Assembly (NCBI RefSeq): GCF_030864355.1
Contig: NC_083393.1
Location: 3,559,829 to 3,623,828 of the forward strand
Origin: Cutaneotrichosporon cavernicola
Taxonomy: Eukaryota; Basidiomycota; Tremellomycetes; Trichosporonales; Trichosporonaceae
Reading direction: 5' to 3'
DNA length: 64,000 nucleotides
Shown here: piece after piece, positions 54,118 to 63,513 of the stretch
How the letters are laid out: each line of letters starts with the position of its first letter
How positions within the stretch are numbered: the stretch's first letter is position 1
Translations under genes and position numbers: made by a program
Notes under the pieces: model-generated
Told to the model about the DNA's origin: nothing
Seen by the model: the letters and a program-made list of their open reading frames with translations, nothing else
Database searches by the model: none

Positions 54118-57024
54118 TTACAACCTTGAGTACGGCCCGTGGCCCCAGCGCCTCCAGTTCTCCTGGACCCACCAGCGCCCGATGAACGCAGCCTCTTCCG
54201 ACCAGCGAGCGGCTTCCAAACCAAACTTGCTCTCAACGTTGTGGAGGAAGTCGTGGAACTCGAAATCCATCGCCACCTGTTCGTTGTAGTCGTCGGCGCT
54301 GAACTGCCACTCGACATCCGTGGCATCACCCACAGGTACCGTGAGGACCCAGTGCTTGTGGTGTGCGTCGCGGATCGTCAACTGCTCGCCGCCCGGGTTG
54401 ACGACCGTAAACTGCCAGTTTGAGACATCGTGGTCACCCTTGGTGCGGATGGGCCGGATCATGGATTGGCCCTCGTAGTTTGCGGTCAGCTCCTTGGCCG
54501 CCTTGGTCGCCGGCTTGGAGAGAGAGCCAGTCTCAGCGAGGAGGTCGAGAATGGTTGGAACAATGTCACGCGATGTGACCGAAGACTCGACCTTGATGGG
54601 CGGGATGAGCGGGTGCGAGAAGACCATGGGGACTATGTTGTTGATGGTGTATGGGTTGTAGTAGGTTGGGAGCTTGCCGTTCTCTGCAATGGAGAGGCCG
54701 TGGTCTCCGACGAGCACGACGAGCGTCTCGTTGGCGACCTGGAGGTCGTCGAGCGCGGTGAGGATCTTGCCGAGCCAGCGATCGTCGTAGCCAATCGCGT
54801 TGACCCACTTGGACAAGTCGTCGACCCCCTTGCCGAGTGCCAGGTACTTTTCGTCCTCCTTGTCGGTGTCCGGGATGCCGTACGGGTGGTGACTAGTACT
54901 CGTGAGATGCGTGATCAGCACGCGTTTCTTATTCTGCTTGGCCATGTGGAACTCGTCCTTGATGTAATCGATCAATGGGTCCTCGACGACGCTGAAGTAG
55001 TTGACGTCGGGAAGCGTCACTTTGCCAAACTTGGCATAGTCCGCCTGCAGGTACTCTTTGTCGTAAAAGTGCCCGTAGCCCATCCTCCAGACGAGAGGCT
55101 TCTGCTCATCAAAGGTGCTGGTTGCCGACTGCATAAACGACGACTTCCATGGATGCGACAAATAGTCGTCCTCGTCATTATGGCCCAGTTGGTGATCCAG
55201 CGTACCAAGGACATCGAGGACTTGTGGCAGACAGGGCTGGTACAAGTGCTTCTTGTACTCGCGATTCCAATCCATGATGAGAGGAGAGAGGCCGCACATT
55301 GTTCCCGCAACGCTCTTGAGAGTGTATGTCGAGGTGACGTACGTGTCCTCGAACGTTATTCCTCCGCGCGGCGTCTGCTTTTCGCCCTCTCCGGGCGCAA
55401 AGCCGCCGCCAAAGTCGCCAGTGAGGTAGCGCGCAGTGCTGGAAATGTTATGAAGGCGGTCCTCGACATCACTGGGCAGCTCCTTGTTGGCCCACGAGTC
55501 GGCAAAGCGCTTGGCAATCACGCCGTCCTTTTTGAGCGGGAAGACGTCTTTGCGCGTGCTCTCAAGAAGGATGGTGATGACATGGCGAATGGGAACCGTC
55601 TTGAGGTCGCCAAGCGCCTCCAACAGGTTGTCATGCAAGTTGCTAATCTTGAGTGGGTCGTGCGACGCCGTGTACTGCCGGCGGTCATTGTAGAAGTCCT
55701 CGAATCCAGCAGGTACGCGATCTTTTGGCAACCACGAGTACCTGGTTGGGCGACTCATGGCTGTCCTGCCGTCCCACTTGAAGCCGATACCGGACTTGTA
55801 CAGGGGCTTCATCCTTGCGAGCGACTCGGACGAGCTGCTCAAGGCGATAAAGGGGGAGACAATGGCGGTCCACGACATGAGCTTGAGCGTAGCCTTGTGG
55901 GGGCGCATCATGGAGAGAATAAACATGGCGAGAAGGGCGGCGAGGCCACCCGCGTGGATAAACGCCTGGTAGAGGAGCATCCAAGGCCAGTTGCGAGGGT
56001 TGAAACGCTCATCCAAGGTCCAGGTGCGGGGGTTGAGAGACCGCCACGGCCAGTTGCGTGGGTTGAGAGCGTGCCATGGCCAGTGACGCGGGTTGAGAGC
56101 GTACCAGGGCCAGTTACGCGGGTGGAGGCGGGCGCGCCACGAGGGGCCAATCGATGATACCGGAGACCCAGAGTTTCCAAGCAGTCCGTCCGTCTCTTCC
56201 TCACGGGATGCCAAGTTGTCCAAGTCGTACTCGTCGCTCGAGGTGTCGTCGAGGTCAAAGTCCTTGGGCTCACATGCCTCAAGGTCTACCTTGCTAGAGG
56301 TGATTCGTTGCTTGGCAATGGTGTACCAGCCACGCCACGTGCTGCGACGCAAGACGTGGCGCGGACCGACGGCCATGACGTACGACAACGCGATGAACGG
56401 CGCAGAGATGAGATTGGCGAAGATTTCAAAGACAAAGTATAATGGCCATTGGAGCAAGGTGGCGGCTAGGATGCAGCCGCATGTAATGTAGATGGATGGC
56501 CAGAGGCCCGAGAGGAGGGTGCGCCGGCCCGCGGCGTCACTGGCGAGCGAAGCGTTCGCCCAGTGAACCTCTACACCCGAATTGTAGAAGACGCACACGT
56601 TGGCGAGCGCGACAAACACCGAGGTTGACAGAAGCAGCGTTCCCCCAAAGCCGACAAGAACGCGGAGCGTCCTTGAACGGTTAACGTCGAGTTTCTGCTC
56701 CACGAACAGGTGGCAAACGACCAGGAGGAGCACATCTTGCAAGAAGAATGAGTAGCACCACCGCGTAAGCAGGCCCTCCTGTAGGGCGCCATAGTGGGCG
56801 TAGATGTGCACTGCTTTGGACAAGAGGGTTGTCACGGCTACCAGCGCAAACGTGGCTTTGCGGTTGAAAAGGGCCACGGAGAGGAGTGTCCCCAGGCTTG
56901 GACATGATCGTGTTCGGTACATTTGTAATGGCGACTGATATATCTTGGGGGTGAGTGGGAGGAGCGATGTGGACGTTGAGGTCGTAGATCGTAGGGCGCC
57001 GCCGACGACTGGCGACGTCCACAA
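54118..57024 (-). CDS. Large membrane sulfatase/phosphoethanolamine-transferase-like enzyme
   Basis: Single exon, 968 residues from the ATG at 57024; the ATG at 56922 (MYRTRSCPSLG) is an equally reasonable start. The N-terminal third has about four hydrophobic helices (for example TFALVAVTTLLSKAVHIYAHYG, DVLLLVVCHLFVEQ, LLLSTSVFVALANVCVFY) and an acidic loop. Repeats of the type ALNPRNWPWH come next, then two more helices. The C-terminal half is an alkaline-phosphatase-superfamily domain: ILLESTRKDVFPLKKDG (metal/nucleophile region), TYTLKSVAGTMCGLSPL, THLTSTSHHPYGIPD and VVLVGDHGLSIAENGK (Asp-His metal ligands). LtaS- and sulfatase-like enzymes of this layout modify surface glycans or lipids; the active site should face the lumen or outside. 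The substrate is unknown. Confidence 0.85.
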   Translation of the reverse strand: MWTSPVVGGALRSTTSTSTSLLPLTPKIYQSPLQMYRTRSCPSLGTLLSVALFNRKATFALVAVTTLLSKAVHIYAHYGALQEGLLTRWCYSFFLQDVLLLVVCHLFVEQKLDVNRSRTLRVLVGFGGTLLLSTSVFVALANVCVFYNSGVEVHWANASLASDAAGRRTLLSGLWPSIYITCGCILAATLLQWPLYFVFEIFANLISAPFIALSYVMAVGPRHVLRRSTWRGWYTIAKQRITSSKVDLEACEPKDFDLDDTSSDEYDLDNLASREEETDGLLGNSGSPVSSIGPSWRARLHPRNWPWYALNPRHWPWHALNPRNWPWRSLNPRTWTLDERFNPRNWPWMLLYQAFIHAGGLAALLAMFILSMMRPHKATLKLMSWTAIVSPFIALSSSSESLARMKPLYKSGIGFKWDGRTAMSRPTRYSWLPKDRVPAGFEDFYNDRRQYTASHDPLKISNLHDNLLEALGDLKTVPIRHVITILLESTRKDVFPLKKDGVIAKRFADSWANKELPSDVEDRLHNISSTARYLTGDFGGGFAPGEGEKQTPRGGITFEDTYVTSTYTLKSVAGTMCGLSPLIMDWNREYKKHLYQPCLPQVLDVLGTLDHQLGHNDEDDYLSHPWKSSFMQSATSTFDEQKPLVWRMGYGHFYDKEYLQADYAKFGKVTLPDVNYFSVVEDPLIDYIKDEFHMAKQNKKRVLITHLTSTSHHPYGIPDTDKEDEKYLALGKGVDDLSKWVNAIGYDDRWLGKILTALDDLQVANETLVVLVGDHGLSIAENGKLPTYYNPYTINNIVPMVFSHPLIPPIKVESSVTSRDIVPTILDLLAETGSLSKPATKAAKELTANYEGQSMIRPIRTKGDHDVSNWQFTVVNPGGEQLTIRDAHHKHWVLTVPVGDATDVEWQFSADDYNEQVAMDFEFHDFLHNVESKFGLEAARWSEEAAFIGRWWVQENWRRWGHGPYSRL
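55984..56126 (-). repeat. 30-bp coding tandem repeat (WPW-x-LNPR)
   Basis: Four to five imperfect 30-bp units in the sulfatase-like gene encode the decapeptide family NWPWYALNPR / HWPWHALNPR / NWPWRSLNPR. They sit between the fourth and fifth membrane segments. Confidence 0.85.
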
Positions 57025-58901
57025 TGAAGGTGAAGAAGGAAAGAGTGTGTGGGCGGGGTTGGTGGTATGTGTATGTAGTGGTAGTGTGAATGTGCCGCCT
57101 GGGCTGAGATTTGGTTGATGAGAGTGTGGTTTTTGACAGTCGAGGCGACGCAGATGACGTGTGTGATGGGTTGGAGTTGAAGAGGGATACAGTCTTGATG
57201 TAAACCCAAAGCGCCAGAGGAGGGTGTCAAGTCAGGAGTCTTGATCGCGTGTGGAGGTTAGTGATGGAGCTAGATCCGCAGTGGGTTGTAGGTTGTCGGG
57301 TTAGACGCAATCCGCAGTCGATTCCAACCAGGGTCAATGAGGATGCCGTGGGTGGTTGATGTCGTTGACGGTTTCTATGTATTCTGTTGAAGAATGTTTG
57401 TTGAAAGAGATGAAGGAGGAAGGAGGAAGGAGGAGTAGGAATCAAAAGTGAACTGCGTGAGTTTACAGTGTACAGTGGAGGAAGGATGAGTTTGTGGAGA
57501 CGAGACGACGTGCCGGCTAGTTGACAACCAGGGGACTAACAAACTGGGTAGGTTGGGTGGGGGGAAGGGGGGAAGGGGGGAAGAGGGGGAAGGGGCAACT
57601 CGCGTGACTCGGCGCTAAGATGGTCTAAAGGATCAAAGGGCCTTAAAGGAGTTGGGGGCGGTGCAAGTTGGAATGAAATTCAACCAACCCCCATGTGCAA
57701 CCACTTTCGTTTAAATCCCCCCTGTGTGCGCATGTGCGTGTACCTGAGGCCTGGAAAGCATGGCTCGGGTTCAACACCCTGCGACCGAAGTTGTCGGACT
57801 ATGCGCTCAACCTTTGCACTTTGTCTGACGCAACGAGTCGTTGCGTCAGACAGAGTCCGATGAAACCGACAAACTCTCCATCCTCTGGTCCTCTAACTGA
57901 TCCAGTTTGATTCAGTGTGGCTTTATAGAATACAAAGTAGCCGACGGAATCCATTCTTTTGCCTCCGAAACCCGCATGATCGCTGTTTTTGTCAACGCAT
58001 GCCTTGTAAATGTCAATGACGTAGTTGGTTTACTTTATTGCGCAGTTTGATTCTATAGTAGTCTTTGGTTTTTGGGCTCATTGCCCAACTTGGTTTGTTT
58101 GGGCACATGGCCATGTGAAACTTGAGCAGGTTGTTACTGACCAAAGTTCGGGTAAACAGTTGATGCGGTGCTTCAGAGGTCAGTTGGTATGTTTCGGAAG
58201 CCACTTTAGTCTCTTTAACATCATGGGCCTGAGATAACCTAATGGCTATTAAGCCCTCACTTGATACACCAGTTTGGAGCATATCCGCATACCCCGAGTT
58301 CCTCGGACCTAGCCAGACAACCAGAGGCTACGTTGACAAACAGTACACACCATGTCGCCGTCTTGTATCATTAACCGACCGGGTCCGAGATCCTGCAATC
58401 GGCCCCAACCCTCTGACAAGTGGCGGTGGCGGACGACGTAGTCGCAGCATCGGGCCCTTCGGTCCCTTTGGTCTTTGGCCGCATGGCTGACCGCGTCCAA
58501 GCGCGCTTCCGCCGCCATGCCTCTTGACAATCTTCCTGACAGATGTTGCCAAGCAGCATGTAACAACTCGACAACTTGACTGCTTCAACAAGCTGGTCGC
58601 CTGGTCGCATGGAATAGTCGTCGTCAATCAATCCTGGCGTTTCGGAAGGCGCCTGGCTGTTAGCGGATCTGCTGGCCCACAACACCCCTTTGATCCGACA
58701 TGCAGAGCCGTGTCCTCGATGCTGCTGGCCACGGACCCTAACTGACAGGTAGGTGGGCGTGGTTGTTGTATCGTTACAGATGTCCTCCAGGTCTGCAGAC
58801 CAAACCAAGCCATGAAACCCATGGCCGCCCATACATGTACCAAGTGAATGTTCCACCTGCTGGCATTATCATAGTTCAACCTTGTTCATTCACCAACTTA
58901 G
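57025..58901. other. Intergenic, purine-rich tract and a long palindrome
   Basis: Upstream region of the sulfatase-like gene. It contains G/A-rich tracts around 57548-57595 and a near-perfect 31-nt palindrome at 57822-57852 (listed separately). No gene supported. Confidence 0.5.
57822..57852. repeat. 31-nt perfect inverted repeat
   Basis: Fifteen-base arms (TGTCTGACGCAACGA and its complement) flank a single central G. Could be a dimeric protein-binding site or form a hairpin. It lies in intergenic DNA, so it is not constrained by coding. Confidence 0.9.
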
Positions 58902-59225
58902 GGCATCTACTTTGGCAACGACCGGACGTACCGCCAAGCACTCAAGGCTTTAGCGCAGGCTCTAGCGCAGCGCAGGCGGCTTGGCAGCCCCGACGTGCAC
59001 ACCGGGTACGATGCCGCCATGAGCCGCGTGCTCAACGAGTCGGCCGGCCTGATGAGCCCCGACATATACACGCATCTGACCATGGCCGGCGAGCGCACCA
59101 ATCTGACCGACATCGAGCTCAAGAGTCTGCAGGCGGAAACCGATGGACTGTTCGACATGCTCGACAACCTCTCGTCTACAGAGTACCTGGTGATAGATGT
59201 TATCGGAGAAGACATCCATCTTCAG
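58902..59225 (+). other. Isolated probable exon of an unrecognised gene
   Basis: An open block of 108 codons flanked by a good acceptor (ACTTAG, 58896-58901) and donor (GTGAGA at 59226). It reads GIYFGNDRTYRQALKALAQ, DAAMSRVLNESAGLMSPDIY and TNLTDIELKSLQAETDGLF and looks like helical protein. No matching first exon or start in phase was found upstream. Downstream, a D-rich stretch (SDDDDGTVPAPAPSP) continues one base out of frame. Possibly a broken subtelomeric gene. Confidence 0.35.
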
Positions 59226-59421
59226 GTGAGAGCGACGATGACGATGGCACTGTGCCTGCTCCCGCGCCGTCCCCGCGCGTCGTCCTGCCCGCCGAGAAGG
59301 GCGCTGGGGTAAACCTTGTGGATCTCTGTGGGTACGCTCTGCGGCTCGGGACGCGCATGTTCACATGGACAGCAACGAACATGATACATGTATACATGAT
59401 ACATGCAACTTGGGGACAGGT

Positions 59422-59836
59422 TCAAAACTTGTCAGGGTGCGCAGGGCACATGTCAGGCTTAGGCTCGACCAGGTCGGGCGATGGCGGTGGCGATTCGACA
59501 CGGGCGTGCGCGTCGGCCGACGATTCCGCCCAACCCGAGTGCGCAACGGTGGGCTCCCGTCGCTGCTTCCCGACGTTAGCCCGGGGTCGTGGGGTCGGGG
59601 TCTGAAAGCAGCTGTGTGCTGCGCGTGGGCGGTGCCGAGGTCAACCCCGTGTCAGCCTTGGGTCGACGATCACATTGTCGTCCTCGTCAGCGTCAGCACA
59701 AACCCACTTGGCCTCGATAGGGTCGAGGCGCCGAGTAGAACATGAGGTGCTCATATGCTATGCGTGGAAATGTTCCTGCAAGCGTGAGGTCGGCATAGTA
59801 CTCGACCGAGGCGGTCGAGGTGTCAGAGTCGGACAT
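59422..59836 (-). other. Possible minus-strand coding fragment
   Basis: An ATG at 59836 opens MSDSDTSTASVEYYADLTLAG for about 47 codons. Further down, a separate frame ends with PPPSPDLVEPKPDMCPAHP before a TGA at 59422-59424. A third frame between them reads EAKWVCADADEDDNVIVDP. These look like pieces of one gene, but I could not find a consistent splice model. Unknown function; may be decaying. Confidence 0.28.
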
Positions 59837-60360
59837 GGCGTGTGCGCGCGGTGGTCTGGAGCCGTTCAACGCACCCAGAGACGGAGGTGATGTTCGTTGG
59901 GTCCAGGAAATGATGCTGGTGCCTTAGGTGATGGTGGTAGCAATGTCTGATGATGTTGATCAGAAACCGAGTCGAGTCTGAATCCGGTGGCAAATCGACG
60001 AGTCAACGTTATTGGACTCAGGAGCCAGGAATGTCGCTCCACGTGGCCAAGAGCGGAACGCAGCGGGCAGCGGGCAACCGGCAGCGGGCCGCAATGCAAG
60101 CCTACACCATGCACCCCCCGAATGCAACAGCGGGCGCACATGGCATCTCAGTGTGGACAACCTCGACCCACTCGGACAACGACCAAGGTTCACGAGCGCA
60201 CAGCAGCTCGCTCTATATCAACTCGCTCCGCTCACACGCCAGAGCCCCACGGCCACGGCCATCAACAAGGATGCATACAGAAGAACGTCGTCTACAGTGG
60301 TATGTACTACATGAACTATATGGTTCGCGGTGCCGGCGACCGAATTACAAATCGGCCCCC
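59837..60360. other. Intergenic, no gene supported
   Basis: Between the fragment above and the 3' end of the minus-strand gene. Nothing recognised. Confidence 0.4.
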
Positions 60361-61303
60361 TCAGTGCGGTTTAAACAATGTCGAGAGCAGCTTGCGGCTG
60401 CTACGCGAGCTGGTGGGGTTGTTGTTGTTGTCGTCGTCTGCGTCGTCGTCGTCATTGGCACGGTCAGAACGGTCGTTGTCTCTTGCCGACTAGCAGTTTG
60501 TTGAAGATTCGAAACTACCCGAAGGGTCGCTACCCGACGACGAGCTGTCTGCGGGGCGTGCCGACGCCACGGCGGTGGTGCCGGGCCGCTTGAGAGTAGC
60601 CATGGCGACCATGGCCTCTTCTTCGCTGACCCACTTGTGCACCATCGAGGCGAGATCGGTGTCCATGCACGAAAATGTGGGCCCGAAAGGCACGAGCTCT
60701 GGAGGCGGACCGAGCTCGACCGTGTTGACGAACGCCAGGCAGCTCGCGGCGGCCAGCCGCACAGGCGGCGTGGGGCACATCGCGTCGCGGTACGGCACAA
60801 ACGTGAGGAGCAGGCCCCCGTGGACGACGTCGTGGACGACTGCGGCATCTTCGGTGAGGGGGTGCTGGAGACCTGCCTGTGTATGGTGTCAGCTGGCGTA
60901 CCGCCGCCGCCACCGACCACGCTCAAACGCACCAGTTCAATGCAGCACGTTGCAATCTCTGCAGTCAACTTGGCCCAACGTTCCAACGTCGCGGGAACAC
61001 GCTCGCTGCCCCGCGGTGAAAAGCCGTGGGCACGCTTGTAGTCGACGCTGCGGATGTCAGCATGGATTGCACAATTGCCACTTGCAATTGGAGCGCCTTG
61101 TCGGCGACGGCGAGCGCCTGTTCGCTCCCCGGGAGCTCGTCGAGCCTGTTCTCGCGAGCAAACTGGGCCCAGCGGAAAGACGACTCCTTGGCGGCGACAC
61201 GGAAGTGCATGTGGTCGTCGACGATGGGGCGGTACGGCGGCCCGAAGAGCGGCTCGCTGCCCAGCCAGTCGTTGCGGGGAAACGTGTCCGTCGGGGGGTT
61301 CAT
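60361..61303 (-). CDS. Unrecognised gene with an in-frame TAG before an acidic tail
   Basis: Predicted exons, minus strand: 61303-61082, 61034-60933 and 60876-60490 (236 codons to a TAG at 60492-60490). The same frame then stays open for 42 more codons to a TGA at 60363-60361. The main part reads MNPPTDTFPRNDWLGSE, VDDHMHFRVAAKESSFRWAQF, FSPRGSERVPATLERWAKLTA, VVHGGLLLTFVPYRDAM and LAAASCLAFVNTVELGP. It is a helical protein reminiscent of the C-terminal domain of fungal regulators, but without a zinc cluster. The tail after TAG is Arg/Asp/Asn-rich (NDDDDADDDNNNNPTSS) and ends KLLSTLFKPH. Upstream of the ATG the frame stays open with a hydrophobic stretch back to a TAA, so the true 5' end may lie in another exon. 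The acceptor of the first intron is uncertain. Confidence 0.5.
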
Positions 61304-62183
61304 ATCTGCCTCAGAGTTGTGGACGTGGTGGTGGAGGAAGGCGACGGCGACGACGGTCAAGAGAGGTGGGATGGCGAGGGAAGACGCGAATGAATGACGA
61401 GTCGATATTTATGAAGAGGAACGGAATCTAATTCTTTGGCGGCGATGATATATGAGAGCAGTCGGCATTGCGGTGATTCTGGGTGGCGGTGATCGCTGTC
61501 GGCGGGGTTAGACATTCGAGTTGAGTTGGGAGAATATGTTGAGGAATGAATTGTCCTTTGGTGGAGATCCGAGCACACTCCGTGACTACATGTCAGAATA
61601 AGACATCCAAGCATGACGCAGCTCGTAGATGAATCAAAGCCCGAGTGACAGCGTCCAAGCTCGCCCTACGCCGTGGGCTGTAGGGGGGTTGTCCCAAGTC
61701 TCGCCAGCACCCGTCAAGCATCCCAATACCCGATAAGCCATTATCCACGTAGGGCGTAAACAAAAACGGCGGATGACGTCGAGTGTCAAGTGACCGGCTA
61801 TCAAACAGCCTATCAATCATCTATTGTCCGAGTTTTATCATCAAGCAGACCCAGCAGAGTTAACTCTATTGCTATTGTCATCGCGGGATACCTGAGCGTT
61901 CAAGCGCCGCGGCAAAACTCACCGGGCCTCCCGATCGGCGCCCTCGTTAGGGATGGGGGCTTGTCGGCATGTCGGCATGTCGGCATGTCGATTCAGAGAC
62001 GAATCAGTCATGTGACACATGCCAGTAATGAGACCAGTACCTCGGGTGAACACTTGCATGCCAGAGGCCACTTGCGTCCGCTTCAATGTCCACCCGGGTG
62101 GGCATCCGGCCCCGCTAGCTATAAGATGCAAATGCCCTGCGTTCCCGTCTTGTTCTCAACCCCACACCGACCCGGTCCACATC
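61304..62183. other. Intergenic, short TGTCGGCA repeat
   Basis: Divergent region between the minus-strand unknown gene and the alcohol dehydrogenase. TGTCGGCA is repeated three times in tandem at about 61962-61985. A CTATAAGATG box near 62119-62128 may be the ADH TATA element. Confidence 0.5.
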
Positions 62184-63389
62184 ATGAGCCCGCCTGCAGA
62201 CCTCACGAACATTCCCAAGAAGCACAAGGCTGCCATCTACGACAAGCCTGGCACGCTCAGCATCAAGGTCACCGAGATTGACACGCCTGAGCCCGCCCAG
62301 GGTGAAGTCCTCGTCCGTCTCACTCACTCGGGCGTCTGCCACTCGGACTATGGCGTCATGATGAACGCGTGGCCGGCGCTGCCTGCGCCCACCCCCGAGG
62401 GCCAGGTTGGTGGCCACGAGGGTGAGTTCTCGGCGGGGTGAAGGTGGACGGGGGTGTTACACGCCAGGGGCTTTTTGGCTCCGGAGATCGCACTAGGACG
62501 CGCCCTCATCCCGCGATCGTGGCTGACTTTAGGTGTGGGCTATGTCGCCAAGCTGGGCCCCGGTCTCGACAACTCTCCAGTCAAGGTTGGTGACCGCGTT
62601 GGTATCAAGTGGATGTCGGCCGTCTGCAACGCCTGCATTCCCTGCCTCAGCGGCCGAGACGCATCCTGCACTGCCGGCAAGATCAGCGGCTACTTTACTC
62701 CTGGTACCTTCCAGCAATATGCCATTGCCCCGGCATCGTACGTCACGCCCATCCCCGAGGGGCTCGACTCGGCTTCCGCTGCCCCCCAGCTCTGTGCCGG
62801 TCTGACGGTATACGCCGCGCTACAGAAGGCAGACGTCAGTGCTGGTCAGTTTGTTGTCATCATGGGTGCCGGTGGCGGTCTGGGTCATCTCGCGTGTTCC
62901 TTGGCAGCCAACGGTCTTGGAGCCCGCGTGATCGGTATCGACCACGGCAGCAAGAAGGATGTCGCGAACGCGAATGGTGTCGAGTTCTTCATCGACTTTA
63001 CCCAGACAAAGGACGTCGCTGCCAAAGTCATGGAGATCACCGGAGGACTTGGCGCTCACGCCGTCCTCGTTCTCACCGCCTCCAACGCGGCGTACGGGCA
63101 GTCGCTCACATTCCTCCGCTTCGGCGGAACCGCCGTCTGCGTCGGTGTTCCCGAAGGCGAGATGGTTCCCGTCGCCTCGGCCGCTCCCCCACTGTTCATC
63201 TTCAAGGAGCTCCGCCTCGTCGGCTCGGCCGTGGGCGGTCGCCTGCAGGCCATCGAGACCCTCGACTTTGCCGCCCGCGGCGTCATCAAGACCCACTACA
63301 AGACGGCCAAGCTCGAGGACCTCGCTCAGGTCTTCCAAGACATGGAGGATGGCAAGATCCAGGGCCGGGTCGTGCTCGAGATGCACTAG
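62184..63389 (+). CDS. Zinc-dependent alcohol dehydrogenase (MDR family)
   Basis: Two exons, 62184-62421 and 62533-63389, with a 111-nt intron; 364 residues, a normal length for yeast-type ADH. It oxidises or reduces alcohol/aldehyde with NAD(H). The catalytic zinc site is C52-H53 (GVCHSD) with H78-E79 in GGHEG, which is completed by splicing (GHEG-VGYV). The structural zinc lobe has C111, C114, C117 and C125. The cofactor fold has VIMGAGGGLGHLA followed by the acidic residue of VIGIDHGSKK, which suggests NAD preference. It ends QGRVVLEMH. It is the last gene on the chromosome: its stop is about 125 bases from the telomere repeats, so it may be exposed to telomere-position silencing. Confidence 0.93.
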
Positions 63390-63513
63390 GTCGCTTTCTA
63401 CGTCAGCAGTACAGATGGATGAATGTGGTATTGGTTTCTTGCCACGGACAGCGGAGAGCGAGGCGAGCAGGGTGGCGGCGGAGCAGCAAGGGTGGGAGCG
63501 ACAACGCGTGTCG

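Noticed and set aside
54430..56157. 575-codon plus-strand open frame antisense to the sulfatase-like gene
   Set aside because: Composition is the complement of the real gene (Arg/Glu/Val-rich, no domain), a typical shadow.
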